A stretch of DNA of 64,000 bases. It comes from Lonicera japonica. Taxonomy: Eukaryota; Streptophyta; Magnoliopsida; Dipsacales; Caprifoliaceae. This document shows, one piece after another, positions 12,000 through 22,265 of this stretch; position 1 is the first letter of the stretch; each line of letters starts with the position of its first letter. A model generated the notes under the pieces. It saw only the letters and a program-made list of their open reading frames with translations. It made no database searches and was not told the DNA's origin. The stretch is from NCBI GenBank assembly GCA_021464415.1, contig CM038467.1:25576011-25640010 (forward strand). Direction: 5' to 3'. The position numbers and the translations under genes are program-made.

Positions 12000-12801
12000 G
12001 CTCGCCCTTACTTTTTATTTTTCTTTTTGTGACTTCAAAGTCTTCTTTTGTACACAGCTTTGTCAATCAATATATATTTGTATATATAAATATGATTAAT
12101 TCTGATTTTGTGGCATTGTTGTGTTATAAATAAATTACAAATCGTAGCAACTTTCACACTCATGCGAAATAACTTTAAGACGTTTCTCTTGGTCTTGCCA
12201 AATTTCGGGAACTCTAAGTTTTGATTAAGTGTTCATAAATCATGATTTTCACTTTTTCTTTAAAATGTATGATAGTTAAATCAACTTCATCTTAGTTGGC
12301 ATGTTTTAGCCTTTGATTTGCCCTGTAGGCACTGGCATTCACAACGACCTCAACAGACCTGCGAAATTTACGAAGTGCTCTGATCACACTTGGCACTTGC
12401 ACCAACCTAAACAGGCCTGCAAAGCTGGTTACCAAGAGGTAATTTTTCTTTTAAAGGAGTGACACCGATTCAATTTTGGTCAAGGTATCAACTCATATGT
12501 TCAGCTCAAACAGCCTTGCCTTCTCGGCGTATTAGTCTCGGTCAAGTCGGCTGCTACAACATCTGCCCTCATTGAAGGTCTTTGGCACATATAATGATGA
12601 ATTAAATAAACTTCTGATTGCATTTGAATAATAAAATTGGCAAAGACAATGGTCCTTTGCCCTGGCCTTTCTTTGATAAAACTAATGACAGTAAGTTTTT
12701 AGATTGCTAAGATTCCATGAATTTGGGATATGCCTTCCGTCTTGCTCTTTTAAGTAGTATGCGCCGGTTCCGGTCACGCTGGTTACCTTGTACGGACCTT
12801 C
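12000..12801. other. Untranslated spacer between extra genes and integrase
   Basis: No domain in any frame. A polyadenylation-like AT-rich stretch occurs at 12060-12100 after the coiled-coil ORF. A short duplicated phrase ('ggcactggcattcacaacg' / 'ggcacttgcaccaacctaa') occurs at 12330-12420. Confidence 0.4.
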
Positions 12802-13501
12802 CTAATTGGAAACTAATTTCCCGTGAGTCGGATCGACCATCGAACCCAAATTCTTCCGCAAGACAAGTTCACTAATTTGGTAAGTTATGTGATTCACCTT
12901 GTTATCCATTCGCTTCATTAACCTTTGTTGATAATTGGACAATCGAATAAGGGCAGTTTCTCTTTTTTCGTCAGAAAAATCTAAGGCTTCTTCCATCGCA
13001 GCGTCGTTTTCCCCTGACTCTACCATCATAGTTCTCAGAGTTGGGAAGCCGACTTCCATAGAGATCATAGCTTCTGTGCCATAAGTAAGAGAGAATGGCG
13101 TTTCTCCTGTGGATCGTCTCAGCGTTGTTCTGAACGCCCAAAGTACCGACGGTAATTCCTTTACCCAATTTCTCTTGGCATGAAATAATCTGTGGCGACC
13201 AGTAAGAATTTCTTGGACCCAGGTGCTCTTGGAAAAGGGCCAAGTATATCCAAACCCTACTAAGCAAAAGGCCAAGGACTTGTGATGGGACAGAGCTCGG
13301 TGCTGGGGATATGGATAATTGGTGCATGCTTCTGACATTTATCGCACTTTTTCGCGTAAGCCAGTGTGTCTTTTTACATGTATGGCCACCAGTAACTTTG
13401 GCTTCTTGCTTTGTGGGCCAACGACCTGCCCTCAATGTGACTACTGTAACTACCTTTGTGCAACTAGTACAATATTTGCTGAACCTGTTTCGGATGTACA
13501 C
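12802..13501 (-). pseudogene. Integrase remnant with catalytic core deleted
   Basis: Minus strand. The N-terminal zinc-binding region is seen near 13320-13370 as KKCDKCQKHAP (the CC of the HHCC finger), in a different frame from what follows. The region typical of the start of the core (GPF..., 13200-13260) is present but frameshifted. From about 13195 it passes directly to AKRNWVKELPSVLWAFRTT and ETPFSLTYGTEAMI, which in gypsy integrases lie after the DDE core. About 75-80 residues with the catalytic Asp, Asp and Glu are therefore missing. The C-terminus ends at 12802 (...DPTHGKLVSN). Inactive copy. Confidence 0.8.
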
Positions 13502-13605
13502 ACTTTAAATAAGGGCTAGAAAACAATCTTATATATAACTTGTCATCCAAAGATAACCAATACTAGTTGGTCTGAACCCTGATTCGGTAAGCCTCTGAGC
13601 TATCA

Positions 13606-14139
13606 TTAGGCAATTCCCCAGCTTTTAGGTATTAAATAATCGGATTCATCCATGAGACCCCCCAAGTCGGAGTCAATCATAAAAACCATATTGTGTGTCT
13701 TATCAGTTTTCGTGCTTGGTCTTGGTAAGAACTTTACCTCGATCACCCTTTTTATATTTGAACCGATTACTGAGACAAGGGTGGCTAGGGCGTTGGCATG
13801 ACTGTTATTTATTCTGGAGAACTTTTCAATATATGCCGAGTTGAACTTTTTAAACAACCTTTGGGCCAGTTTCATGTATGCCTCCATCCTTTGATTATTG
13901 GCAGCATATTATCCCGTTAATTGATTTTCCACCAACTGAGATTGGCAGTGAATATTGAGGTTCCTGATGCCCAATGTTTTAGCCCTTTTCAAACCCATGA
14001 TTAAAGCTTCATATTCAGCTTCATTATTTGATGCAGAAAAATCCAACTGGATGGCTTGTTCTATGATTGTGTTGTCGGGCGACTTTAGTACAATTCCAAC
14101 CCCTGACCCTTCTTTGGTTGAAGACCCATCAATGAACAA
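13606..14139 (-). pseudogene. Second RNase H domain (Tat-type), catalytic Asp lost
   Basis: Minus-strand frame MFIDGSSTKEGSGVGIVLKS... (14139 downward) shows the first Asp (FIDGSS) and Glu (NNEAEYEALIMGLKRA) of an RNase H fold. Where the family has an Asp in the pattern xDSQL, this copy reads HCQSQLVENQ, so one catalytic acid is replaced. A stop near 13909 separates the second half (MEAYMKLAQRLFKKF..., to 13606). Its place between RT-RNase H and integrase fits the additional RNase H described for Tat-group gypsy elements. Confidence 0.7.
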
Positions 14140-14519
14140 AGTCCAAGTCTCAGCTCTCTAGGTTGTGGTTTGGTCGGCCAAGTCGGCCGCTTGTTCTAGG
14201 GTGTGGATTCATAAAGGATTAACATTCATTACATTTGATGCGTTCTACCCCCCGGCTGCCACTTGTTCTGAGGTGTAGATTTGTAAAAGATCTACATCCA
14301 TTACGTCTGGTGCGTTCTGCCCCCAGTTGGAATAGATGATGCATTATCTGTTGCAACTGCTAAGTCTAATTTTGGGTCGATCGGCGCCATAGGGCAATCA
14401 GTGAATTCGGCAATGAAATTAGCCAGCAGTTGCCCCTTTATAGCTGTTCGTGGTTCATACTCAATGTGAAATTTGCCCAATTCTACGGACTAACGCTCCA
14501 TGCGCCCGGATAAATCGGA

Positions 14520-15770
14520 TCAGTGCAGGGGCGCTTTTATTGGCGTGGAAGTAAGAACCTTAATTGGGTGGGCATCAAAGTAATGGCGAAGCCGTCGAGA
14601 AGCCATAATGAGGGCAAGTATAAACTTTTCTATCAGTAAATAATTCATTTCCGCCGCTACCAAACTCTTGCTGACATGGTACATAGGTTTTTGAATTCCT
14701 CCATGCTCCCTAATCAGGGAAGCACTGATAGTTTTCGAAGATGAAGAGAGATATACAAATACTTGTTCATTGGGTATTGGGATAGATATAAGAGGTAAGT
14801 TGCTCAGATACGCCTTCAGATCAGCCAATGCTTTATCACACTCCTCATCCCACATGAAATTCTTTGCCCTTTTAAGCACTTTGAAAAAAGGTTGACATCT
14901 GTCTGAACATTTTAAAATAAAGCGATTCAGAAAAGTAATCATACCAAACAAAATCTACATTTCCTTAAGGTTTCTCGGTGCCTTGACATTCTGCAACGCT
15001 TGTATTTTTTCCGGGTTTGCTTCGATGCCCTTGCTGTTCACTAGAAAACCCAAGAACTTTCCAGAGCTGACCCCAAATGTACATTTTGCTGCGTTCAACT
15101 TTATCTTTTAGTGTCTCAGTATCTGAAAGGTTTTTCCCAAATCAGAGATGTGATCGGTTGCCTTTTTGCTCTTTACTAACATATCATCGACGTATATCTC
15201 CATGGATTTTTCGAACTTCTGTCTGAACATTTTAGTGACAAGCCTTTGATATGTTGCACCCGTGTTCTTGAGGCCGAAAGGCATAACTTTATAGCAATAC
15301 AGGCCCATCGTTGTGATAAATGTTGTGGCTTCCTAGTCGGGGCCAAACAAGGGTATATGATGATATCCAGCATAAGAATCCAGGAAGCTCATCCTTTCAT
15401 GTCCGGCTGCCAAATCCACCAGCTGGTCAATCTTTGGTAACGAAAAACTGTCATTGGGGCACGCCTTATTAAGATCCGTAAAATCGACGCAAACGTGCCA
15501 CTTTCCATTCTTCTTCTTGACAACAACAGGGTTCGAGATCCATTCAGGGAATTCAACCTCCCTAATCATTCCAGCATCTAATAGTTTTTGCACCTCGTCT
15601 TCTACAACCTTAGCTTTTTCTAGTGCTGCCTTTCTGGGTTTCTGTTTCACTAGCTTATGGTTCTTGTAAATATGCAATTTGTGGCACATTACCCCGGCAT
15701 CAATTCTTGGCATTTTAGAGGGTTTCCATGCAAATACATCTATATTGTCCTTTAAGAACTCGGCCATCTG
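14520..15770 (-). pseudogene. Reverse transcriptase and first RNase H of the Tat element
   Basis: Minus strand. 15767-15333 encodes the RT N-terminal part (VDVFAWKPSKMPRIDAGV-type lead, then KKKNGKWHVCVDFTDLNKAC and FLDSYAGYHHI). 15308-15108 holds the palm with the active-site block IYVDDMLVKSK. 14951-14520 holds the thumb/connection and an RNase H part ending YHVSKSL...RRLRHYFDAHPIKVLT. In-frame stops near 15330, 15107 and 14955 break it. YVDD is intact, so the decay is by stops rather than loss of the catalytic block. Stops also follow in 14519-14200. Confidence 0.85.
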
Positions 15771-16278
15771 ATCCCTCTCTCTCCTTCCGTTAATGAACTA
15801 CCAATTAAGAAAAACCTCTCATCGGCCATCTAAATTGCGTCTTCAAGTAGTTTTTCTGCTGGCAGCCCCCGTGTCCCACCTTTAAAGGCCTACCCCGATT
15901 GTAATTGCAAGCAATTCTTATGGACTTTATCCTTTTTAGTGGGAGCTTCGGTCAGCTCTGCCTCCTTTATCTTTTTTTGGCTTTTGTCGGTCATTTCAGC
16001 TGCCTTAGCCTTCGGTATCTCGGATATACTACCCCCAGTCTGAATGCCGTGAATGACTTATAACGGGCGCTTAACGTTAGCGGCTCCTTGGACTACCAAG
16101 ACGAAACATAAATGATCATTCTCATGTTTTCCCCGAACAATGACCATACCATGATTTGTTGGAAATTTAAGCTTTTGATAAAGAGGAGAGGTAATCGCAT
16201 TCATTGGGTCAATCACCCTCTGTCGAGGATTGCATTATAAGGATAATCTATGTCGATGACAATAAACTCCACAATCTT

Positions 16279-16908
16279 TTATTTTGGCCCTAAATGGACT
16301 GGTACTTCGGCTATAGTAATAGGCCAAACTGCCTCCCCGCTAAAACTAAAAATGGGCGACTCAATACTTTTGACTTGAGAGGGCGGAAGGTTCAGCTTCT
16401 TAAACATGTTATGATACATTATCTCAGATAAGCTCCTTGGGTCAATTAGCACTCTCTTAACGTCAAAAGTATTAATATTAACAGTTAATACCAGTGCATC
16501 ATTATGTGGAGTGTCTACCCGTCGCATGTCCTCTTCAGTGAAATTTATCTCATACGAGCGTTCATCACGTCTTTCTTTCTTGTAAGCCGTGATAAACATC
16601 ACCTCAGCCCCGAATGCTTTTTCGATGCACTGCGCTCTCTTCACATAAGCCCTCATTGCATTCTTGGTAACATAGTCCTGGTTAGTGTAATCGTGAATTA
16701 CGTCTATTATCCCACCAAAAGTTTTTGGGACTTCCTTGTCGACCTGTTTATTATCACTGTCGTTTTCTGCTTTCTTCTTCTCTGTTTTCTCGGCAGATTT
16801 GACAAACTCAGCCAAATGTCCCTTGGTTACCAGACCATCCAGAAACTGCTTGAGGGTTTTGCACTCTTCTGTCTTATGACCGTGGTCCCTGTGATATGAA
16901 CATCTCAC
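16279..16908 (-). pseudogene. gag zinc-finger tail and aspartic protease
   Basis: Minus-strand frame of 209 residues. It begins with MRCSYHRDHGHKTEECKTL, the C..H..H..C-type zinc motif of Tat-group gag, then a charged linker. It then enters the protease region DALVLTVNINTFDVKRVLID. The usual active-site pattern D-[TSG]-G reads D-P-R (VLIDPRSLSEIM), so the protease is probably dead. Two flap/GPK-type segments follow and the frame ends at 16279. Further broken linker frames fill 16278-15771 toward RT. Confidence 0.75.
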
Positions 16909-17940
16909 TTTCTTATTTCTTCACTCCGGATCTCCTCCTAGAGGTCTCGGCTACTCAAAATACGGCTCATCTTTGATTTGATACATGATTTGGTGGATTG
17001 GCTTGGTGAAAATTGCGTGGACCCCCTTGTAACCTTCATCGCCGACATGGGAGAAATCTTTATTTTTCTGCCTTTTGGAGTGATCAGAACCCCTGTCACC
17101 TCGTCCTTCCCTCTTGTCAACGTTCAAGTTCCTCCTCTAATTCCCAATCATCAATTCATCGTCCTCAACGTGGGCGTACTGTCCTATTCTTGAGAGCAAT
17201 TCATTAAAGGTCTGATGAGGTTTGCAAGTCAAGGAATTATATATACCGTTATCGTCCTTGGGTAAGTCGTGCCTGAAGGTGTTCAAAGCAAACTGTAAAT
17301 CACAGCCTTCTACCTCCTGGATTATCTCCTAGTATCTTAATGAGTACTCCATCAGAGTTTTGTCTCTTCGTTTTCTCATGTTTGCTAAAGCTTCTAGGCC
17401 CTTGACCATCCTATTGGTGGTTATGAACCTGGCGGTAAAATGCTATGTCAGTTCTCTAAAACTATCGATCTGACCAGCTGGTAAACGGGTAAACCATCTG
17501 AAGGCGACTTCACCTAAGTTCACTGGGAACATTCGGCACATCACGGTATTATCTGAAATCCAGTAAGCCATGACCTATTAATAGTATCTGACATAGTTGG
17601 CCGAGTCTGTCTTGCCATTATATATGCTGAACTTTGACTGTGATGGCTTTTTCGACGGCGGAGCCTCAGTTATGCGCCTTGTGAATAGTGAGCCGTTATG
17701 TTCCCCCAACAATTTACGCGCTAAGTCTCTAGGGGTATAGGCCATAGACTTTCCGGCCACTGTCGAGTCAGTCAATCTCCTCAGATCATTTTTTACACAT
17801 GCTTTGGGCCCAGAATCTTTCTCGACCAGTCTGTCGAATATACTCTGTCTAAGTTCCACCACTAGGACTTCAGGGGTGGAGATGTGTACGCCAGGTGGCT
17901 GTTTATTATCCCGACCCTGAGCCCGAGTCTGAGCGAGCAC
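16909..17940 (-). pseudogene. gag capsid region of the Tat element
   Basis: Minus strand. 17940-17578 is the N-terminal part (ending FSIYNGKTDSANYVRYY). Then, after a stop, the retrotransposon gag core appears with RWFTRLPAGQIDSF, FTTNR-like and KTLMEYSLRY segments (17577-17300), continuing to a charged, Arg-rich stretch (17160-16940). Several stops interrupt it. The order and spacing to protease and RT support one ancestral gag-pol reading region. Confidence 0.75.
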
Positions 17941-18357
17941 TGGATTCTCAGTAGCAACGTTGTCGTTGTTCAGTCACCTAACAGTTGGCGTTGCTGTGTC
18001 TTCCTCTTCTACATTTCTGGAGGCGAATTTAGTCATGTATTTTCCCAGAAGTTCATGCAAGGTTTGGTTCTCCAATCTTAGTGCAACAACACTATTAACG
18101 GCACCCCTGCCAGTAATATCAGGATCAACATAGTTGTTATCAACCATCCTCCGATTCGTGGCGATCGGCGGATTTTAAGAATCGTTCTGTTGTTGTTGGA
18201 AGGGTGGCAATCAACCATTTCCCCCGGTGGGTTGCGCCTGTGAAATTCGAGAGGTGGTTGCTTTTGTTTGAGGCATGATGATAGGTATTACCTTTTTTGA
18301 TTGATCAAAATCACACTTATTATTTTTTTTTGGAATGAAAAATACTGTCTCTCTCGT
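17941..18357. other. 5' leader of the Tat element
   Basis: Between gag and the primer-binding-like site, in minus orientation. Probable gag N-terminal codons continue into 18000-18260 in broken form (Asn/Gln-rich), with no recognisable domain. No other feature seen. Confidence 0.4.
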
Positions 18358-18375
18358 TTCCCACAGACGGCGCCA
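18358..18375 (-). other. Primer-binding-like site of the Tat element
   Basis: On the minus strand, three bases inside the 5' LTR, the sequence reads TGGCGCCGTCTGTGGGAA. The TGGCGCC start is shared with gypsy primer sites complementary to tRNA-Asp; the rest diverges, so the primer tRNA is uncertain. Position relative to the LTR end (CA, then GTT) is as expected. Confidence 0.7.
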
Positions 18376-18378
18376 AAC

Positions 18379-19089
18379 TGTAAGTGGTCAAAAATTTATG
18401 ATCCGACCTATTGTAAAAAATAGTTTGAGAAACAAGTCGAAAAAAGGTTGAAATAGGTAAAGTGTGACAAGAGGATTTTTTGGGCACGATAAGTCCCCCG
18501 ACAACGCTTATGCTGATCCAATGGTACGTCTTCCGTCTCTGTGTGTGTGATTGCTGCATTGAGCTCTTAAGGCAATATTAATGGTGTTACAAACTTTCTC
18601 TCTTTAAAACAGATTAACTAAAACTAGCAACTCTCTCTTTCTGCTCAAGTATCCAGCAACCAACCCTTTTCTCGAGCCTCCCTCATTCTATTTATACGTA
18701 TAGAATTAAGGTTACATTTGCTTATTAGGGTTGACAGTAAAATGACTAAAGAGGGTAAGATTTGGATAATACTCCAGCCTTTATTCCCTTATCCACTACT
18801 AACAACTTCTGACTTCGTACGTTAGTGGTGGAGCAGTGGGGATTCGCACGATTTGGTATAATCTTCGATACACGTTTCTCACGTGTTCCACATGCGGCAT
18901 TGCACGAGCTCCCCTTCCTGGGTCTCGGCACTGGCCTTCCATCTCAGCGTGCCTTAGCATCTTTTCTTCGACATATCTTCTTGCTATTCCTTTTTGTTTG
19001 GGGATGGCCCATCTGTTAGGGCCGTGGTACGGGCCTCCGAGTTGATTGGACTGGCCCAATTTACCTTAGCCAAATTTTATGCTCCCCCA
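18379..19089 (-). repeat. 5' LTR of the Tat element
   Basis: 711 bp, TGTAAGTGGTC...CTCCCCCA, collinear with 3941-4674. A minus-strand TATA box (complement of TATTTATA, 18689-18696) matches the one in the other LTR. Followed by GTATT (19090-19094), the right target-site duplication candidate. Confidence 0.9.
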
Positions 19090-19094
19090 GTATT

Positions 19095-20013
19095 AATGGA
19101 AAATTGACCAGATAATAATTAATTTTATGAATACATTTCATTACCACAAATCAGTTGAAAGCAATTGTATCATCTCTATGCGCTGAAATCAAAGTTTTTT
19201 ATACTGAAAATATAAATATTAAACAACAAAATATGTAAGAGTCGATATTAAGCCCCAAAGCTTTATTAAAGAGTGTTATATATATATATATATATATATT
19301 TATGAATATAAGAATCGTACTTGAAACTATGAAGCTTTAACAGTTATGTTCATAGTGTGTCGTGTTTCCAATTTTGCAAGAAGGCAAAGTTTATCTAAAA
19401 CGAAAAGGAAAAGCAAGTAGGAACTATACATAAACTCTGACTATAAATAAATTTAAATACTTAATTCATTAAGGACGAAAATGGACTACTTTTTACTGAA
19501 CATTTAAGTAGCATGCTGGGTTACTAAAATTGGAGCATCCTTTCCTGATATTTATGGCTTTTGACACCATTAGGTGAAATATGACTTCAACATTAAAAGA
19601 AAAAGAAAAAGGTGAATAAAGAAAAAGAAAAAGAAAAAAAAAGGTAAATAAAAATCGCATATAATTGATGTAACATACCGCAAAAAGAGGGGAAAATGTA
19701 CACATGTACTTCGATTGAACATCAATAATACGATGATTATCCACTTCAATTCTATAAGGAGTGATGATTTCAAAAATTACAATCAAAGCATCCAAGGATA
19801 CAAACTGCAAAATATAACTCACATGAGCAATATACAAACTCATGTATTCAGTTTCGAATGAGCAATTTCTTTTAAAGTAAGATTGACGTTATTATCTCAT
19901 TTTTGCTAATGTACCTAAAATACAAAAAAAATAAAAAAGACAAACTTAAATATTCTAAGAGTAAAATTAAATTTAACCGTTAAAGTTCAAATGAACAATC
20001 TCCATGGAGCCCA
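19095..20013. other. AT-rich spacer with a (TA)n microsatellite
   Basis: No supported gene. A pure TA run lies at 19277-19299 and an A/G-rich run (repeated 'gaaaaagaaaaag') at 19597-19645. The long minus-strand frames across the latter are low-complexity and not convincing. Confidence 0.6.
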
Positions 20014-20016
20014 TTA

Positions 20017-20340
20017 TTACAACAGCAATTGCAATAACAACTTGAGGATATTTTGAATTAAGGAACAATAGAGATCAACTGGATAGTTTCTAAAGAAGAC
20101 GCTCAAAACTTTACAATTGCAATTGCTAGGATCTTGTGCAAATGATGGTAAATAATTAAATCCCAACGAATCATGAGCAATAAAAAATAGTTTTTCAGAA
20201 TCAAGCCTCTTGGCCCAATGGTATAAAGCTGCCACTGGGACAACCTTAGGGTCAACTTGGAGCTCCCAAGGTCAATTCCTAGCGTTGTCAAAATAATGTT
20301 TGGCCAGCAGCAGCCACGCACCACGAGCGGAGATTAGTTG
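20017..20340 (-). pseudogene. Unrecognised protein-like fragment
   Basis: A minus-strand frame reading from about 20270 has non-repetitive, protein-like composition: PWELQVDPKVVPVAALYHWA, then RLDSEKLFFIAHDSLGFNYL, then a Cys/Asn stretch. It ends at 20017. A TGA separates it from a further plausible piece upstream (RGAWLLLAKHYFDNARN, about 20290-20335). I do not recognise the family. It could be an exon relic of a host gene or part of a repeat. It is not near any retroelement domain I can identify. Confidence 0.25.
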
Positions 20341-21033
20341 AGGTGTGCGAAAGCTGGTCCAAACACCTCGTGGGGAACCCAAAAAAATAGTTTTTTCGGC
20401 CCCATTAATATGTATATGCATATATATATTCCGACAAAAGTATGTTCTAGCATCATGTCAATCTAATGATGAAAATGCTAAAAAGAAAAAAAACCTTCGA
20501 TTTTGACTGAATACGAGCGTCTTCTAGACGAGAAGTGCTGGAGGATACAGGAACTTCAGTGATTTAGAGGTCCTTGGGTGGAGCTGGGGCACTCTCTTTA
20601 GCCCCATCAGGTCCCTTAGACCTTTTGGTAGGAGGCACGCCTCTACATAGTGCGTTCCTCTTCTTGGTAACCTTCTCGTTGATCACTCTAAAGGCCAGCT
20701 CTGAAACAGAAAGAAAAAACATAAGTTAAGAATAGAGATAAACTCTTTATGTATTCTAAAAAAAGGAAATGAAATAGAGACTTACTCTTCTTGGGCACCA
20801 CAAGTACCTGTTGGAAGGAAGCTATAGTTAGGACCCTATCCCTAGGTGAATCAGCTCGAGCATGCTCCTAGTTTTCCTCTTGTGGGGCACCACTTCCAGC
20901 CCCAGTTCCCTCGATGGCAGCAGGACCTTCGGGGCCTTAATCACAGCCTAACTTTTGAGCGGCCTTCAAGGCCTTCAACTTTGGGTCGTTACGCTTTAAA
21001 GGCAACAACACGTCCAAGGATGGGAGATCCTCC

Positions 21034-22265
21034 TGTGAACACCCCAATCCACGACTCTCGTGTGAATACCGCCTTTCTCATAAAACTGGCATCTTGCATT
21101 CGAGCATGAGTCATCACGCATGTAAAAGACTAATAGGAAAGACTCCAATTTTGGACCCATTCGGAGTCTAATATGACCATTGTTGCCTCTTCGCTTACTA
21201 AGACGGGGATCGACCTAGTAATTTTGAGTTTTTTTTAAGTTTTTATGTTCTTTTTTTGTGAGCTAGTCGCAGCCCCCAACCGCACGTACCAACCGTACGG
21301 CTACTTGCCAGTCGTGCGGTTGGCACTTATCCGCACACCCTAGCCGCACGCCCTAGCCGCACCCCCTGCAACTACCCCCTACGGTTGGCCTCTTTTGGAG
21401 CATTTTTGACAGAAATTTTCCTATAAATAGGACCCTTGGGGTCTCATTTGGGATCATCAACACTCACTAGTGTTTTTAGTAAGGTGAAATTCTGCCAAAA
21501 TTATTTGAGAGTCTTTTCTTTGAAAGAATTTCAAAAGAGAGAAAAAGTTAGTGAGAGAAGGTTTTAGAGAGAGAAAGTTCTAGAGAGAGAAGGAAGCGAA
21601 GAAGGCAATCAAGGCAAGGTTCTCATTTCCTCTTCAAGCGCATCAGGTATGTCTTTCTACAACATTTCTGAATTTCAATAGTATATTTAAATTCTTTTTT
21701 TTAATACAGAAATTAGATAACTTGCAAAGAAGTTCCTTATTTTCAAAATAAATCTTTTTTAAGTTTTATAAGAAATCTAAAATCCAGTTTGACACATTTT
21801 CAAAACAAACAAAAATACAAAAATAGTTTCCAAACAAACGGAACTACGAGACTCTAATTTTATTTTACGAATGAATATGAAGGCGCTCGCAAAGCTCGAG
21901 TCTGATTTCAAAATACTGTTTTAAATTGAATTTATCCGGAAAGGACTTTTTTGAAAGTAATTCAAACTACTTGCAAGATATCTAAAATAGGAATTAAATA
22001 CATGATCCATTAAGATACCGAAAGGGCGAATTGGGTGCCTAACACCTTCCCAATTCGTAACGTAGTTCCCGAACCCTAGCAAAGCATATTTTAAAACTCT
22101 GGTTTCAAACATATGAAAGATAATTCGTTTTTGAATTGTCCTTCGTACGATCTTTTGTTTGTTTTCTCGTAAAATAAACTGGCGACTCTACAAAACATGT
22201 TTTTCTTCAAAACAAAGAAAATCGAGAACGGGGACTTCTAGGGTCGGGGGTTCGAATTCTCACAC
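21034..22265 (+). mobile_element. Solo LTR, 1232 bp, flanked by CCTCC
   Basis: Starts TGTGAACACCCCAATCCACG and ends TTCGAATTCTCACA. CCTCC occurs immediately outside both ends (21029-21033 and 22266-22270). The start is similar to the Ogre-like LTR at 61587 (TGTAGACACCTCGATCCGTG), and both share a downstream 'ttctcgtaaaa..actggcgactct' block (here about 22164-22193), so the two LTRs are distant relatives. TATAAATA is at 21422-21429. It interrupts an exon of the antisense gene; without it and one CCTCC the frame continues. Confidence 0.9.
21241..21429 (+). promoter_or_regulatory. LTR promoter with clustered CCGCACG-type motifs
   Basis: Upstream of TATAAATA (21422-21429), the sequence 21270-21390 holds a cluster of GC-rich motifs: accgcacgt, accgtacgg, its inverse cgtgcggttgg, tccgcaca, gccgcacgcc and gccgcacccc. 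The surrounding DNA is AT-rich, so the cluster stands out. It occupies the same position in the LTR as the TGTCGCGCGACA cluster in the related LTR at 61587. Confidence 0.5.

Larger units (their letters stand above)
3941..19089 (-). mobile_element. Ty3/gypsy element, Tat-type lineage, ~15 kb, decayed
   Basis: Two direct LTRs (3941-4674 and 18379-19089), both TG...CA, flank the unit. On the minus strand a primer-binding-like site lies just inside the right LTR and a polypurine tract just inside the left LTR, so the right LTR is the 5' one. Minus-strand order is gag, protease, RT, RNase H, second RNase H-like domain, integrase (17940 to 12802). The second RNase H before integrase, the large size and the extra antisense genes between integrase and the 3' LTR are traits of the Tat/Ogre/Retand group. 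The LTRs differ at roughly one in eight positions by eye, so the insertion is old. Stops, frameshifts and an integrase deletion make it non-autonomous. A solo LTR is nested at 8114-9669. Confidence 0.9.

Noticed and set aside
19570..19843. Hydrophobic Phe-rich minus-strand ORFs
   Set aside because: They run through an A/G-rich simple repeat, which yields Phe/Leu on the other strand; low complexity.
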